From Acanthosoma haemorrhoidale (taxonomy: Eukaryota > Arthropoda > Insecta > Hemiptera > Acanthosomatidae), in assembly GCA_930367205.1 (NCBI GenBank), contig OV884012.1, forward strand, positions 147,017,405 through 147,081,404: a DNA stretch of 64,000 nt. The letters run 5' to 3'. A model generated the notes under the pieces. The model had not been told where the DNA came from and did no database searches. It saw nothing but the letters and a program-made list of their open reading frames with translations. Shown here piece after piece: positions 1-12,095 of this stretch. Position 1 is the stretch's first letter, and every line of letters starts with the position of its first letter. The position numbers and the translations under genes were made by a program.

Positions 1-1136
1 GGACAACGCGCCATCTCGCGTTTTCGCAATTTTCGACTACTATCTACCACCTAATGTTACTTGGTTAATTCAGCCCATGGATTAAGGTGTGAAAGCCAGG
101 TTAAAACAAGGCACAGGAAGACTTTTCTTCGTTTAATTCTTAGAAGAAAACTGCGAAATCCATGAAGCATGCATTGAAAATTCGGACTAGAAAATATGCG
201 ATATGTGAAGCACAGGAAAAATTTCCTTCAAGAACACTGCAACTTGCTCGGAGAAAAATTAATGGTGTTGAGTTCTACCTTGAAGTAGGGAAAGACGATG
301 TGGATCGGAAGTGACATGAATGATAAATGGTAAAAACAGTTCACCCTTGACCAAATAGTTTTCATTCATTTGCGAAGCGAGCGATATTTTCGACACGAGG
401 TGGATTTATTTGATGCGACCGTAGAAAAAGTGACGTCTTATCGGATTCCTATGACTGGTGTTTCCTAGAGGACCTGTCCTTTTTGTTCTACCTCTTCAGT
501 GGTCCTTTTACTCACACTCACCACGCCTGTAGGTCCGATATTTGGCTAGATTGACACCTCTGACAATCTTTTCTCATCTCTCAGCTCCCTGTTGCGTTCC
601 TTTCCTGACCTAATCCAAATCTCCTTTAAAATCCAGACTCCATGTTTTCCTGCCAAAACTATAACCTATCCCAGTTTGAATGCCCTTACTTCCGGAAGCA
701 TTTTACTGGGTTTCGTAACCCTGGAACGAGATACTATTTATTATTGCTCCACAATTGACTCCATGGCCCACCTCCTTAATAACTTTAATGCCTAGCCCCC
801 ACCCCCTAAAAACTTCTTCCTTTTGTCTCCTGTCTACTGCGTGGATATTCTAGGGGGTGAAGGACTTACAAAGAAGGCGTGAGGCTGACCATAGACACTT
901 CAGACGCACAACGCTTGTAAATGTAATATCAACTGTACTGGCAAGGTAACTGCACAACGTTTCCTTGGCTACAGTTCGGTGGGCTTAGTCCAAGTACTTT
1001 CGTGAAGCCCTCTCCTCATGGATTTGAAACAAAAATCAACGAAACTCTTAAGATGGCGAGGATAGAGATCTTCCTTTAAAATTTTAAAGTAATTAAAAAG
1101 TCTAGGTAATTTTCAGCTAAAACATATGTTGTGGCT
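1..1136. other. No gene recognised
   Basis: The stretch has no recognisable protein or RNA gene. A C/T-rich part at about 470-840 has short open frames, but none matches a family I know and none has convincing splice sites. Confidence 0.5.
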
Positions 1137-1985
1137 ACCTCTTAATTATGAATAATTATAAGTTCCCCTCTTCTCGTATCTATGTCATCAAATGAATATC
1201 AGAAAATTTGTATCTATGTTTCAATATGTTTAATAAAGGTTTAGACGTTAGTGAGAGTGGGGGTGGAGGTAGTGGGGGAACAGCCGCAGGTGGGAACCCA
1301 TTCCCACCACAGCTGTCCGCCTATATAAGAAACCAGACTAAAGCGAATTAGCATAACGAACCGGACCGTCACTTGGAACACTACTCTCTCCTCTCTCTCT
1401 GCACTGGCGCTTGCTTGCTGCTCTACTCAAAACCATGGTCTTCTCATTCAACTACCTCTGCATCTCTCTCCTAACCTCGCTATGTTTTATATGTGTTATG
1501 GCGTTGTCAGACCCCACACCTTCCTAGAGGGAATCTCTGCCTTCGTCTCGCTAAAACTAGCACCTCCTTGGGAGAGACCTCTCCCTCGCGGACGACGGTT
1601 GCCGTGGCCCTACAAACTTACCAGTAGCGTCTCCCACGGCAATCCAGTCTGTTTCTCTCCGGTTCAAACTCGCCTTTGGGATCCGGACGGTTTTCGCCTC
1701 CCCTTAGACACCGAGTGTGAATTCGTGGTCATTCCAAGACCATATAAACTACCTATTAACGTAGCCTGTACCTCTTCTCCTGAACATAGTGCTTTTTTGG
1801 GGCACACACCTTCTAAAGATCTTATAGAGTCTGATCAAAACGAATTAGGCTGCCCGCCGACTAGGGTGAAAGACCACAGGTCCGCCCGTTCTATCTCTTC
1901 CGGCGGCTAAGAGGTTGTAGCGACCCTAGCCCGCGGCGGGCGTCTCCTCCCCACTTTGGGGATACTCACTTATCTGAGCCCGACA
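1137..1985 (+). mobile_element. Solo LTR with 5-bp target duplication (LTR family L1, copy 1)
   Basis: The element starts TGTTGTGGCTACC and ends GCCCGACA. It is flanked by ACATA on the left (1132-1136) and ACATA on the right (1986-1990), a perfect 5-bp direct repeat. A TATA box (CTATATAAG, about 1321-1329) lies 480 bases from the left end and is followed by a pyrimidine-rich stretch, as in a promoter-bearing LTR. The part from about 1430 to 1830 recurs at 36377-36740 and 62127-62500, and a shorter part at 42790-42932, all on the plus strand. There is no internal coding region beside it, so it is best read as a solo LTR left by recombination. BEL/Pao or Ty3/gypsy LTRs could have this form; I cannot tell which. 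An open frame of 142 codons (1482-1910) partly recurs in the other copies but resembles no known protein. Confidence 0.72.
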
Positions 1986-3417
1986 ACATACTTACTTGAC
2001 TTGAAACGTGGAGTTTGAGTTGAAGGATATGTTCCCTTCAAATATGTCGGCAATGCTCCTCCTCCGTCTGAAACAAATATTATGTTTTACGGGCTTTATT
2101 CAAATTTTGGCTGTTCAATTGTTAGTAGAGTAGTTCTAGGTTATACTCTACCACAATGTGGTGGTGTTGAGCTCAAATCCTCAGAGGGAAAGAAAATTTG
2201 GTTGCATTACATACAGGCTTGTGACTACTCTCAACCATCACCCACCAAAATAGATGCAACACACCTACAGTTTCATTAGTAAAATTAGAATATGAATTCA
2301 ACAAATTTCTTTCCTCATACAACTTTACGATTTTCAGTCTCCATGTCTTCAAATAATTGATTAAAAAAAAAAAAAAGAAGAAATTAAACATCTCAGTTGC
2401 TCTTAAATTAAGGTACATTTTTCATTACATCGTTGTGCTTCTGTTTACTAATTTCAATAATACTTCTATTACTAATTCCCGACCTGCAGTAAATAAGTAA
2501 CACAAGACACGTTCTTAAAATAGTCTCGCGTTTCCATCGAATATTGCTGCTTTTTTCTGTAAAATATTTGTTTTTTGTCAAAACCGTGATATTTGTGCCT
2601 CAATTCAGATTGGTTTCCCGGGTTTTCCCTGAAATTGTTAGCTTTCATAATAATGGTATAAATTAATAATATTTATCCATTGTAAGATGGATGTTGTTTT
2701 TATTAAAACACTTTTCACCTTACTGTAGGATACGATACATGTATTTGAAATGTATACGGGGTAAGGATTCGTAAATGCATACCAATTTAATAAGTTAAGA
2801 TTTGAACTGTTGAGAGTGACATAGAGAGTGAGAGTGAAATAAATAAAGCTGTGGAGAGACCTAAGGTGTTTTATTTCTAAAGGTAAGTACGCATTGGCTG
2901 ATTATCAGCCGACTCCGGTCGCCCGTCGATGCTGCCAGTAATTTTAACGAAAGAAAAGGAGCAGAGTGTATCGGCTGACGTATCGGTCGGTAAAAGATGA
3001 AAGGATGTTGCTGTCGCGAGATCGCTGGTTCCAGACGGGAAAACAAACGAAAACTAACCTGAAGCTACATTTCCAACTCTAGTAAGTATTTATCTTGTTA
3101 TTAATAATTAGTTACAATGTTCAACTGTTGTAGCATTATTTATTCCATATAAGATCATAACTTTATCACCCAAATAAACATTGGACTGTGCTACCTACAT
3201 ATTTATGTTTAACCAAGTTATATCTTGGTTTTTAAACATTTCCTTCACCCACCATCATCTTTGTCATCTTTTTTTGACACTTTTTTATAATAATAAAAGC
3301 GACGGGAAACTACAGCGCAGTATTAAGCTATTGGCAACTTAATACGATTACGACCGCTGTCATGCAGCATTCAAAGATACTCTCCCTCGTGCTGATATCT
3401 TTATATGTTATTCTATA
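1986..3417. other. No gene recognised
   Basis: AT-rich sequence with an A-run near 2362-2375. I see no supported coding exon, RNA gene or element end here. Confidence 0.5.
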
Positions 3418-3438
3418 ATAATATATATATATATATAT
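3418..3438. repeat. (TA)n microsatellite
   Basis: A pure TA dinucleotide run lies immediately left of the terminal-inverted-repeat element that starts at 3439. Confidence 0.9.
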
Positions 3439-4047
3439 GCTTACTAACTTGAAGTGAAAGTGTCGTTCTTCGGCTCAACTTTGATGCGAATCCCGGGTAT
3501 ACCTGTACACATAAAATTGAATCGATACTATAGTTTAATTTTATAATAGCATAAGCTGTGGTAATGCCCTAAAATCCTAGGACCAGTTTCTCACTTTTTT
3601 TTTATTGCTAATAAAAATGGTGGGCTATCCTATCCGGGATCCTCCCACGTCTGTTAATGTAAATAAAATAAATTCAATTTCCTTTTGAGTATTTATTGAT
3701 GTTAGATAACTTCCACGCAGTGACTTAGACAAAAACTACAAGTCAGAGAGAAACGACTTAATTAGTAAATACACGGACGGCTTTTTTTAGGGATACATTT
3801 TTTTGTACTTGCTATGTCGTTACAGAAGTACTGCTCACAAATTGAAGTGGACTACTTACTTAATTTATATATTATTTTAGTATGATGGATTACTTCAAGA
3901 TGATTTGAAATGTTTTTTTTCTTATTTATCAATGAATAAATCGTATCTTTATACACTTGCTCAGGTGTTTTGTTTTTTTTAAAGCCAATAATAAGCTCAT
4001 AATTATAAGCTATTGAATAAATAAGTGGTTCAGTTCAATTAGTAAGC
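3439..4047 (+). mobile_element. Non-autonomous DNA element with terminal inverted repeats (family T1, copy 1)
   Basis: The left end reads GCTTACTAACTTGAAGTGAA. The right end is its near-complement, ending TTAGTAAGC, giving imperfect inverted repeats of about 20 bases. A related inverted motif (around 3838-3860) lies inside the right half. The whole 609-bp body is found again, diverged, at 6996-8278. It has no coding capacity, so it would have to be moved by a transposase encoded elsewhere. No clear target duplication separates from the flanking TA run, so the superfamily is not assigned. Confidence 0.6.
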
Positions 4048-5628
4048 AGTTTACTTCTTATAGACACCATTGGTGTTCCCAGTGAGTTTGATTAAGGAAG
4101 CTTGTTCTGCTATTTTTCAGTAAAAACTTTTCTGATTTTCAGACGTCTGTTGTAAGGTAAGTCACTTATATTATCATTATTTTTGCCTCACTTAAGCGTA
4201 GACTAATATTTTTTTCCTATCACTCTTTAAACGACGTCTTCTGTCCTACAAATATAGGCACTTGGTCCTTTTGGTTTGATAGTTTCGTCTGTGAACCACT
4301 AACGCAGACATGGCCTCTCCATGAAAGTTAGTTAATTCCATATTTTATTCATAATACTACTGGGAGAATTTAAGATATTATAAATTATTTTACATAAAAA
4401 GCTAACACCCGTCATTATGTCCCTTAGTGACGATTTTGAATTCATTAATTTATATTATTTAAAACCATTTCTATTCTGTTATATTTGGCCTAGTTCCAAA
4501 ATCCATTTGAAAACTGTACGGGACAGCCACTTGGTATTGTTTTAGTTACTAAAGCATCAAGATACCACGAACATAGATGTCCTGAAATCAGAACAACAAT
4601 CGTGGGATCCTTTATAGTTGATATGGAAAATGCATTTGAGGCAGTTAAGAATGCCCTTTTCTACAGTATTATAGAAATTTAATGCTCCACGTAATACGCT
4701 GAAAAGAAGAGTTGTATGGAAAAATCGAGATGGTAAAATGGTTTGAAATAAAGACAAACTTATCGTAAAAAAAATGTAAAGACTGCCATAATCACTTCTA
4801 GCCCACGTAAAGCTGAGTTGCCTGATGAAAATAGAAAGAAATGAGAACTTTCAATGTAAAAAAAAAAAAAAAAGTAGTTTGAAGAAAAACAAGCCAAAAA
4901 GGCCAATATAGAATTCAAATAACCACAAAATTAAATTAACAAGATAAAAATGGAGCTTAGTTTTTTGCTAAAAAGAACTTTAGCAAACTGCATGTTTCAA
5001 GATCTAAAGAAAACGGAGGGTGGAGATCAGATGTCGGAGCTTTAAGTAATGGGCCAATGAACTGCGCTGCTTGTCAAGAGGACGACGATGGTTTCAAGTT
5101 TGAATTTTGTAAATGACTTAAAATAGTTTCTATGAGTAAAATTGTTATGACTGAAATCCTAATCCTGGTTAAGTTGTTGAGTTTTTCACTTGTATTATTG
5201 TTTATTAACATCCCAACATTAAATCCCACACGTTTGGTTTTGTACTAATAGCCTATACCATCAGCCATTAGATAAGGAAAAGTGGCCACTAAGTACGCCT
5301 CCAGACAAATGCATATTGGTCATACATAATATATTTTTTATTAATTACAAATATATGGGGTGATACCTTATAAAATATTTAGACTCAAAATGTATATGCG
5401 GCAAGGTTCTATCAATGACCATGGTTTGATGAAAATTAAATTTTCCTCAGAGTGACCACTTTCTCTACATAGATAACAGAAAAGATTTTTTTCGTACCCA
5501 TTTTCGATTTTAGTTCGTCGATCCTTATTGCTTCCATCAAAACATCGAAATCTGAAAATAATTTTTATAATAAAAACATATATGATATTTAGTATAATTA
5601 TTTTTTATTCGCTACTTACAAGCTGCCT
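4048..5628. other. No gene recognised
   Basis: AT-rich DNA with an A-run at about 4858-4873. The short open frames look like chance. Confidence 0.5.
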
Positions 5629-5652
5629 TATATATATATATATATATATATA
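5629..5652. repeat. (TA)n microsatellite
   Basis: A run of about twelve TA units. Confidence 0.9.
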
Positions 5653-5772
5653 ATATGTAGAACTTCGCAGAAGGGAGAGACTACTTCGATGAACGCACAA
5701 ATCACATAATTGTCCGCATGTAGCAATATTTCCGCTCACTGTTTCCTAGTACTGGGAAATGTGTCGAAAATT

Positions 5773-6095
5773 CTCACTGAGCATGCGTTTCGTCACGGCT
5801 ACAAACGATTTTTTGTAAATTGTATCCACGATAGGACCAACGTATTGCATATCATCAGTCAGGATGACGAGATATTTATTTTATATATCTTATTAATTTC
5901 TTACATATACATAATTCACATATGCAAAATTTACATATTTACACTGAACATACCTTTCGTCACGGCTACAAACGATTTTTTTGTAAATTGTATCCACGAT
6001 AGAACCAACGTATTGCATATCATCAGTCAGGATGACGAGATATTTATTTTATATATCTTATTAATTTCTTACATATACATAAATTACATATGTAG
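5773..6095 (+). repeat. Two-copy tandem duplication, period about 167 bp
   Basis: The block starting CACTGAGCATGCG (5773) recurs from 5942 with only a few changes and a one-base length difference in a T-run. Both copies carry the marker TCGTCACGGCTACAAACG. An open frame of 155 codons (5710-6177) runs through both copies, but it only reflects the repeat: the second copy shows no sign of protein-level constraint. Confidence 0.85.
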
Positions 6096-6676
6096 TTTTC
6101 TTCTTTCAAATCAACTTATTAATGATCTCTTTTTATTAATAAGTTGGTCAACATCAAACTCATTCAAATCTATTTAATACATTTTCGTAGGCTATATTAT
6201 TATTTTCCCCTAGGTACCAAACTCCCCTGGCAAACATGACCAATGGCATTTCAGGTGTTAAACTTGAAAGAAATACATCATGCACTTATAGATTAAACTG
6301 CCTTTCTTGAAGTATAATATTACTTACATTAACTATATTACATTAACTATATATTATTGCTAACATTAACATATACTTACATTAACGGTACGATTGAGGA
6401 ACTCACTTTAAATCGTTTTTGTCACTGAAGTAAAACGAAAAAATCTGGTAAATAACTAAAAAAATATCTAATAAAAAAAACCCTATTAAACTACATTAAA
6501 TACGTCATTTCTATAGCTGGATCCAAAAACTTTAATTTTATTGGAATATATTCGAAAGTAATTTGTTTTTACCGACTTTAATTAATGTCTTTAACCATCA
6601 AGAAATCGGAGCTTTAAATTGCAAAGTGTTTTTGATCTGAAGAAAGGTTTTAAATTAGCAAATCGGGCCGAACTTA

Positions 6677-6681
<5 letters not shown>

Positions 6682-6707
<26 letters not shown>
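6682..6707. repeat. (TA)n microsatellite at an LTR insertion site
   Basis: The TA run directly precedes the TG of the solo LTR at 6708, and TA sequence resumes at 6989 after the LTR ends. Confidence 0.85.
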
Positions 6708-6711
<4 letters not shown>

Positions 6712-6988
6712 ATGGAAGTATTCTCTCTTTAATTTGAATTTGCCGCGCTGCTTCCACTGGCCCCCACCAGATGGAGCAGCAATCAGATAGAGAAGGTTAT
6801 GTTAGGTAACAAAACCTGAGAAGTGATAGTTATAAACTGTAATTGTCGTTTCTTTGTTTACAGGTAACATTGTGTAAATCAATAATAATAATTGTTATAA
6901 TGTAATATATAGTGAATAAAATTGCTAACTTTGTTTACAGAGAAACTGATTTCAGTTTATTCACCCCACCTTCAATAATTGTCTTACA
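6708..6988 (+). mobile_element. Probable solo LTR in a TA run (second LTR family)
   Basis: This 281-bp segment begins TGTAATGG and ends GTCTTACA, so TGTAA and TTACA form short inverted ends. It sits between TATATA on both sides, which fits a 4-bp target duplication although the TA run makes that undecidable. An AATAAA lies at about 6914. It is less AT-rich than its surroundings at 6740-6790. The full gypsy element at 18101-22777 likewise has TGTAA...TTACA ends inside TA sequence, although the LTR bodies do not match. Confidence 0.55.
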
Positions 6989-6995
6989 TATATAT

Positions 6996-8278
6996 GTTTA
7001 CTAACTTGAAGTGAAAGTGTCGTTCTTCGGCTCAACTTTGATGCGAATCCCTGGTATACCTGTACACATAAAATTGAATCGATAATATAGTTTAATTTTA
7101 TAATAGCATAAGCTGTGGTAATGCCCTAAAATCCTAGGATCAGTTTCTCCCACCTCTGTTAATGTAAATAAAATGAATTCACTTTCCTTTTGAGTATTTA
7201 TTTATGTTCAGTAATTGTCTATAACTACTCTTGATTTTGACTGTCTTAGAAAGAGTGGCAAATTAGGGCCTCTAGGTACGCCACTGCCGTTCGAATGTTA
7301 GGCAACTTCCACGCAGTGACTTAGGCAAAACTACAAGTCAGAGAAAAGCGACTTAATCAGTAAATACACGGCACGGCCGGCTTTTTTAAAGTTCAATTTT
7401 CTTGTACTTGGTATATCGTTACAGAAGTACCGCTCACAAATTGAAATGGACCACTTACAAAAATTTAGATATTATTTTATTATGATGGATTAATTCAAGA
7501 TGATTTGAAATTTTTTTCAGTTTAAAATAAACTTTTTTTACAACTTATCCACAATCTTTATGTTAATTTCTATTAGGATTAATAAATTATAAACAAATTC
7601 ATTTCGTTTACGCAATATGGATTTAATCACCTAAAGAAATCAATATTTGCTTTTCATTATCAGTAGCTAGACAGAGACTGTTGAAGAACGGGAGGGCTAT
7701 GGCTCTTTTTGAGTTTGGACTTTCTCAGCGTGATGTTGGCGTAGACTTGGCTGCTCTCACACAGTTATCTGAAGACCTCGGTCACGATACTAGGGAACAA
7801 ATACTGCTCAGTAGTCTCATGGAGGAGGCCGAGTTTGAAAATTTACCTTTTAGCAGGACCAATATTTGAAAACCGTGACCGCTTGCCAACGAGATTCGAC
7901 AAGCGCTTTTGAGGACACCAGCAGTTAGAAACTGCCTCCATGAAGTCAGTTCGAGGGCAAGAAGACCAGCGAGGTCATTTTTTTAACAATACAACAGAGA
8001 GCAGCACGTCTCCTTTGAGCTTTACAAGGAGTATGAAACAACGATGTAAATCTCTAATTCGAAGCAGAGGGGGCCCAACAACCGACTGACAGCGTTGAAA
8101 AATGAATAATAAAGAATGCCTTTTCAAAAAAAGAAATGTCAAGATTTAAATTTGATTTTTTTTCTTATTTGTCGATGAATCAATCGTTGCTTTCAACACT
8201 TGTTCAGGTGCATTTGTTTAAACCCAATAACCTCAGTAATCTATTGAATAAATAAGTGGTCCACTTCAATTTGTAAGC
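6996..8278 (+). mobile_element. Terminal-inverted-repeat element (family T1, copy 2), interrupted
   Basis: The left end (GTTTACTAACTTGAAGTGAA) and right end (CACTTCAATTTGTAAGC) are inverted partners and match copy 1 at 3439-4047. Relative to copy 1 this copy has an extra segment of about 85 bp near 7205-7300 and a 0.63-kb insertion at about 7518-8152. It lacks a T-rich stretch present in copy 1 at about 3592-3640. Confidence 0.6.
7518..8152 (+). mobile_element. Inserted retroposed sequence with A-tail, origin unknown
   Basis: The segment interrupts the T1 element, as alignment with the uninterrupted copy shows. Its right end carries AATAATAAAG followed by a short A-run (about 8107-8132) and then a partial repeat of the left target (TCAAGATGATTTGAAAT against TCAAGATTTAAATTTGAT). 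Both features suggest RNA-mediated insertion. It contains an open frame at 7681-7869 beginning with TTG; in another reading the frame continues past the stop into arginine-rich sequence. I do not recognise the protein. It could be a processed pseudogene of an unknown gene or a SINE or LINE tail. Confidence 0.4.
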
Positions 8279-10077
8279 AGGTGAATGAATAAGTGGTTAT
8301 AAAAAACAACAACTAGTATCCTCACTGTTGTAGAAATTGAAAATGCCTACAAATTTTCCAGTAGGATCCATTTACTCGCAAGTCTGCTACAGGATGTGGG
8401 GGGGGGTCGCTTGAGTAGAAAGTATTCGTACCTGTGACGTCCGAAAGCCATCGGTGTGGATTGTACATCTTTTTTATTATTTTCTAAAATGGTCTAAATT
8501 CAAAATAAAATGCTCATTTGCAACATTTTCCAACGAAAGGTTATGAACGCATATAACAAATAAACATATGTGCGTCGCCAACTATAAGTTCTTTTTGATA
8601 TAGTTTAGAGGCCAATGCCAGTTCTTCAATTGACACCTCCAATTACTTCCTCACACCATGGTGAACTGGTCAATCTCACTTGGCGTTCAATTGTAATTGT
8701 TCCTGATGAAGTATCGTTCACTCTAGCCCAACACTTAATAAATATTAATAATAAATAAAAGGCCTCTAAACAATTTGATATTCTGCTTAGGGAACCATTT
8801 TTTCACCCATGTCTGTTTTGTCCCCAGGTAGACATCAACTGGCCGGCCTGTTAAAGTACGTTTTCGATGCGGTAATGGTAGACAGTCAGTGGTAGTTACG
8901 TTTACGGTTTGATAGGGGTTGGCAGTAACTGCTGGCAGTTAATTACTGCTTTGAGAGAAATCAACGAGTGTTATTTCGTTGGAACTGCCAGGCAGTCAGT
9001 TGTAGTTACGTCATCGATTCGGCCTCCGACTGCTTTTTCACCCTGTGTTACCAACCGTCTCATTTTAGACTAAAAAAAATAACCAACATTTTTTAATGAT
9101 TAACATTCATTAATTTTTAATATTTTAATCGTTTCATTTACTATAGTTAATATTTATACATAATAATAAAAACCGTTCTTCTTAAACCATTCTCTTGTCC
9201 TTCTTAAATGACAAGACTAAATAAAGGAGTATAATGACAACAAAGCTAGAAACTTAATTGTTTTCAATTTAATAATCTTATGTATATTACACCAACTACA
9301 TATGACAAATATTTGCAAAATGGAAACATATCATGAATCTCTCTTACACTTTATGGAGCAATTGAAAGATAATTTCAGGTCACCTTAACTAAGACTGTCG
9401 CCCAAACCTATCAATTAAAGCACCTGACATTAAACCATAGAGACTTCGGTTCCATTTATGATTTCTGCCTCAGATTTGTTTCTGAGTCGGAGGTTCACTC
9501 CGCCTCTGTAGGGGAAATTAGTAGCTATATCCATAATGAAATTTGAGGATTCAGTTTAAAAAAGCAAAATAAAGATTGAGAAGTAACAGCCTAGTGCTAA
9601 CTCTGGTGACAAGACCACTGAACTGTAACTGATGCTCATTGTCGGAATCAAATAATTGATGATCCCATGACAATAATAATAATAATATAATAATAATTAT
9701 GGGAAACATTCCAGAGTAATGAGTCATAACAGGTTGAAGTGAAGAATATTAATTTAGCTGTGATGGATTTTAACTTAGTGGGTAAGTTTTTTTTATTTCA
9801 TTTAAAATTTAATCCAAATGTGATATAATGTGTTAAGACACTTAATAGATTTTGAAAAAAAACTACATAAAAATTGTAGTATTTTTTTTGTTCTTAATTT
9901 TTCAACGTACACAGTTTTTTTTATCTGTATGTATCCAGTCTAATTTTTATTTAAAATTTATTTATTAATATTTATTTAATTTTTATTTACATTTAATAGT
10001 GACAATCCTAACCAGTACAATGATATATAATTGAAAACCTCATCGATCCCGAATCTTTTTTAATTCATTTTTTTCAG
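8279..10077. other. No gene recognised; one GC-richer patch
   Basis: Mostly AT-rich sequence. A GC-richer patch at about 8820-9060 contains a 20-base motif (CAGTCAGTGGTAGTTACG) at 8883 and a near copy at 8993, with the inverted pair GCAGTAA/TTACTGC between them. A start codon followed by a consensus donor (ATG at 9762, GTAAGT at 9782) is visible, but it does not join the exon candidate at 10078 in an open frame. Confidence 0.4.
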
Positions 10078-10261
10078 ATGGTGTGCACTTTCTTTCAAAA
10101 ATCGTATTTCCACAAATATAGATTTGCTGAATATGCTTTTGATAATGTCCGATACTGTCATCAACTCACTAAGAGAAGAGAGAGGGCCTAGAAGTAGAAC
10201 CAAGAAATTACTCGTGGAAGTTCTGAATATAATTGTCCCTCCTTCAATGCCAACAGATCAG
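10078..10261 (+). CDS. Candidate internal coding exon, unidentified gene
   Basis: A strong acceptor (T-rich tract then CAG, ending 10077) and a donor (CAG then GTAACA at 10262) bound 184 bases that stay open in one frame for 61 codons, from TGG at 10079 to CAG. The composition is less AT-rich than the surroundings. The predicted peptide contains SLREERGPRSRTKKLL and resembles nothing I can name. No partner exon was found with matching phase; the nearest upstream ATG-donor pair at 9762-9780 would give an early stop. It may be a real exon of a gene outside the recognised set, or chance. Confidence 0.3.
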
Positions 10262-10999
10262 GTAACAAGTGATGTTCATCCGTGAGACGGATGGAATTTA
10301 ATTTTGTGTTATTTATTTATATAATCTGAATTATAAGTAGTATGAGTAAATTATATTCTATAATTCAGGCTGTGTTAAATTATGTACATAATATTCTTTT
10401 TATAACAATGCCAATTTTATTTTTAAATACATCTTATGTTCTGTACTTAAGTTTTTTAATATGAATATTCCCCAAGGTTCTAAATTATCAAAAAATGCAT
10501 AATTATTCAATAAAACAACAACATATTATTCATCATAACCAGAACAATGAAATTGTAGAATAAAATATTATTGTCCGCGAAAATGGGGACTTCGACCCAT
10601 TGCACATTGGTGTGGGCTCGGCATTAGTAAGAAGGATGAAATAATCATTATGAGGCTGTTGACATGGCCTTTTATGAAATGAAAAATAATAAAAATAAAA
10701 TAACTGTTTTATTTTATTAAATCAAATTCATTTAAATAGTATCATTACAAATTAAAATATAAATAACAGAATTATATTGAATAACAAATCATAAAATGTA
10801 GAATTTCAATGAAAAATACAAGCATGACATAAGTGTTGTAGATATATTTATAAAATATATGTTAAAAGCAAACCTAAAATTCTTATAAGCAAGTCTTGGA
10901 AAAGAATATGAAATGAACTTTGAAAAAAATACACAAGTGACACAAGTAAATATGTTTTTCTGGTTAATAGGTAAGACAATGGCATTAGCAGGAAACAGA
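10262..10999. other. No gene recognised
   Basis: AT-rich sequence without supported features. Confidence 0.45.
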
Positions 11000-11118
11000 T
11001 GAAGAAAAATTGATCCATGAGACGGATCAGGTTTTAGATGTTCTCAAAGGAAATCAGAAGCCCTCAGGTTTAAACCCGGACCATGCCATTACTTTTCTCT
11101 TTCACTAATAATTAATGA
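11000..11118 (+). mobile_element. tRNA-derived SINE-like copy, plus orientation
   Basis: The core GGAAATCAGAAGCCCTCAGG followed by TTTAAACCCGGACCATGCC resembles the B-box part of a tRNA-derived SINE. It is followed by the tail TTTTCTCTTTCACTAATAATT. Four inverted relatives with the same core order and tail lie at 12009, 33353, 52195 and 53408. Confidence 0.5.
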
Positions 11119-12008
11119 AATAAATGTAACTATAACATAATTCCTTATAAAATATATATTTCTATAGTAATAATAATTAAAAAAAAGTGTGTATTTATTT
11201 GAAACAATTTTACAATAAGTATTAAAAATAGTAATTCAATGTTTTAGCCCTATTTACAAATACAAAACCCTAATAGGCCTAAATGCAATATTCATAAACA
11301 TAATTGTATAGAGGATTCCAATTCTTTATGTATTATGTGAATAATTTGAAATAATTTTCTGAAAATTTTTATTTAAATTCATCCAAAGCCAAATTAGTTT
11401 TTCAACACAAACTACTATTTTATGCCAACTAATCCATTACTTATTACATAACGCAGAATTATGAAAGGGGGATCTATCTTCCGACTCCTGCTGGCTCTCC
11501 TATTGATTTCAAATTCTTATTTTCAATAATATACAGTGTAAACCATAAAATATAGACCCATCAACATAATTCTACTGTAAAAATATCCATTTATCAAAAA
11601 TAAAACAAAATTTTTACATCTGTCTTAACCTAAACAGAAGATCACTTCTTTTCTAAAATTCAATATAACCAGTTTTGATATATCTGATATTCCTTTTAGT
11701 TTATTGAAAACTAGCTTATAGTTTTCCACACATTTTATTTTTCTTTAAAATAATTGTTAATTAAATTTGAGATTGTTTCTTTACTATTTGAAATAATCAG
11801 ATTAATTTTCGAAGTTTACCATCTCAATCAATCAATGTTTTTTTTTTTTTGATAGAGTGATACTCAACAAAAATGAAACTTCTCTTCATGTCAACGATCA
11901 CCATCAATCAATAATCAATGATCAAAATCGGCAAACTAACCTAAAATATCAAACTGTTCTTGTGTTATAGATCAGGTAAGACCTCCCCCAAAATGAGCCT
12001 TGCATATA
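11119..12008. other. No gene recognised
   Basis: Very AT-rich sequence with a T-run at 11838-11850 and no supported feature. Confidence 0.45.
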
Positions 12009-12095
12009 AATTATTCAATGAAAAAGACAAAATAATAAACTGGGCTTCGCACACAGGACCTCCTGATTTCCGTTCGCCTGTTCTTAAATCTGGGT
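12009..12095 (-). mobile_element. tRNA-derived SINE-like copy, minus orientation
   Basis: Read on the minus strand, the segment has GGAAATCAGGAGGTCCTG followed by a B-box-like stretch and a T-rich tail with TTGTCTTTTTC, matching the order in the other four copies. Confidence 0.5.

Noticed and set aside
5710..6177. 155-codon ORF
   Set aside because: It is produced by the tandem duplication and has no protein-like features.
7209..7286. Possible mini hAT element (CAGTAATTG ... GTACGCCACTG) inside the T1 copy
   Set aside because: The left end does not pair well with the right end and no 8-bp duplication is present.
9762..10261. Two-exon gene starting MDFNLV
   Set aside because: Splicing the ATG-donor pair at 9762-9780 to the exon at 10078 gives a stop after about 20 codons.
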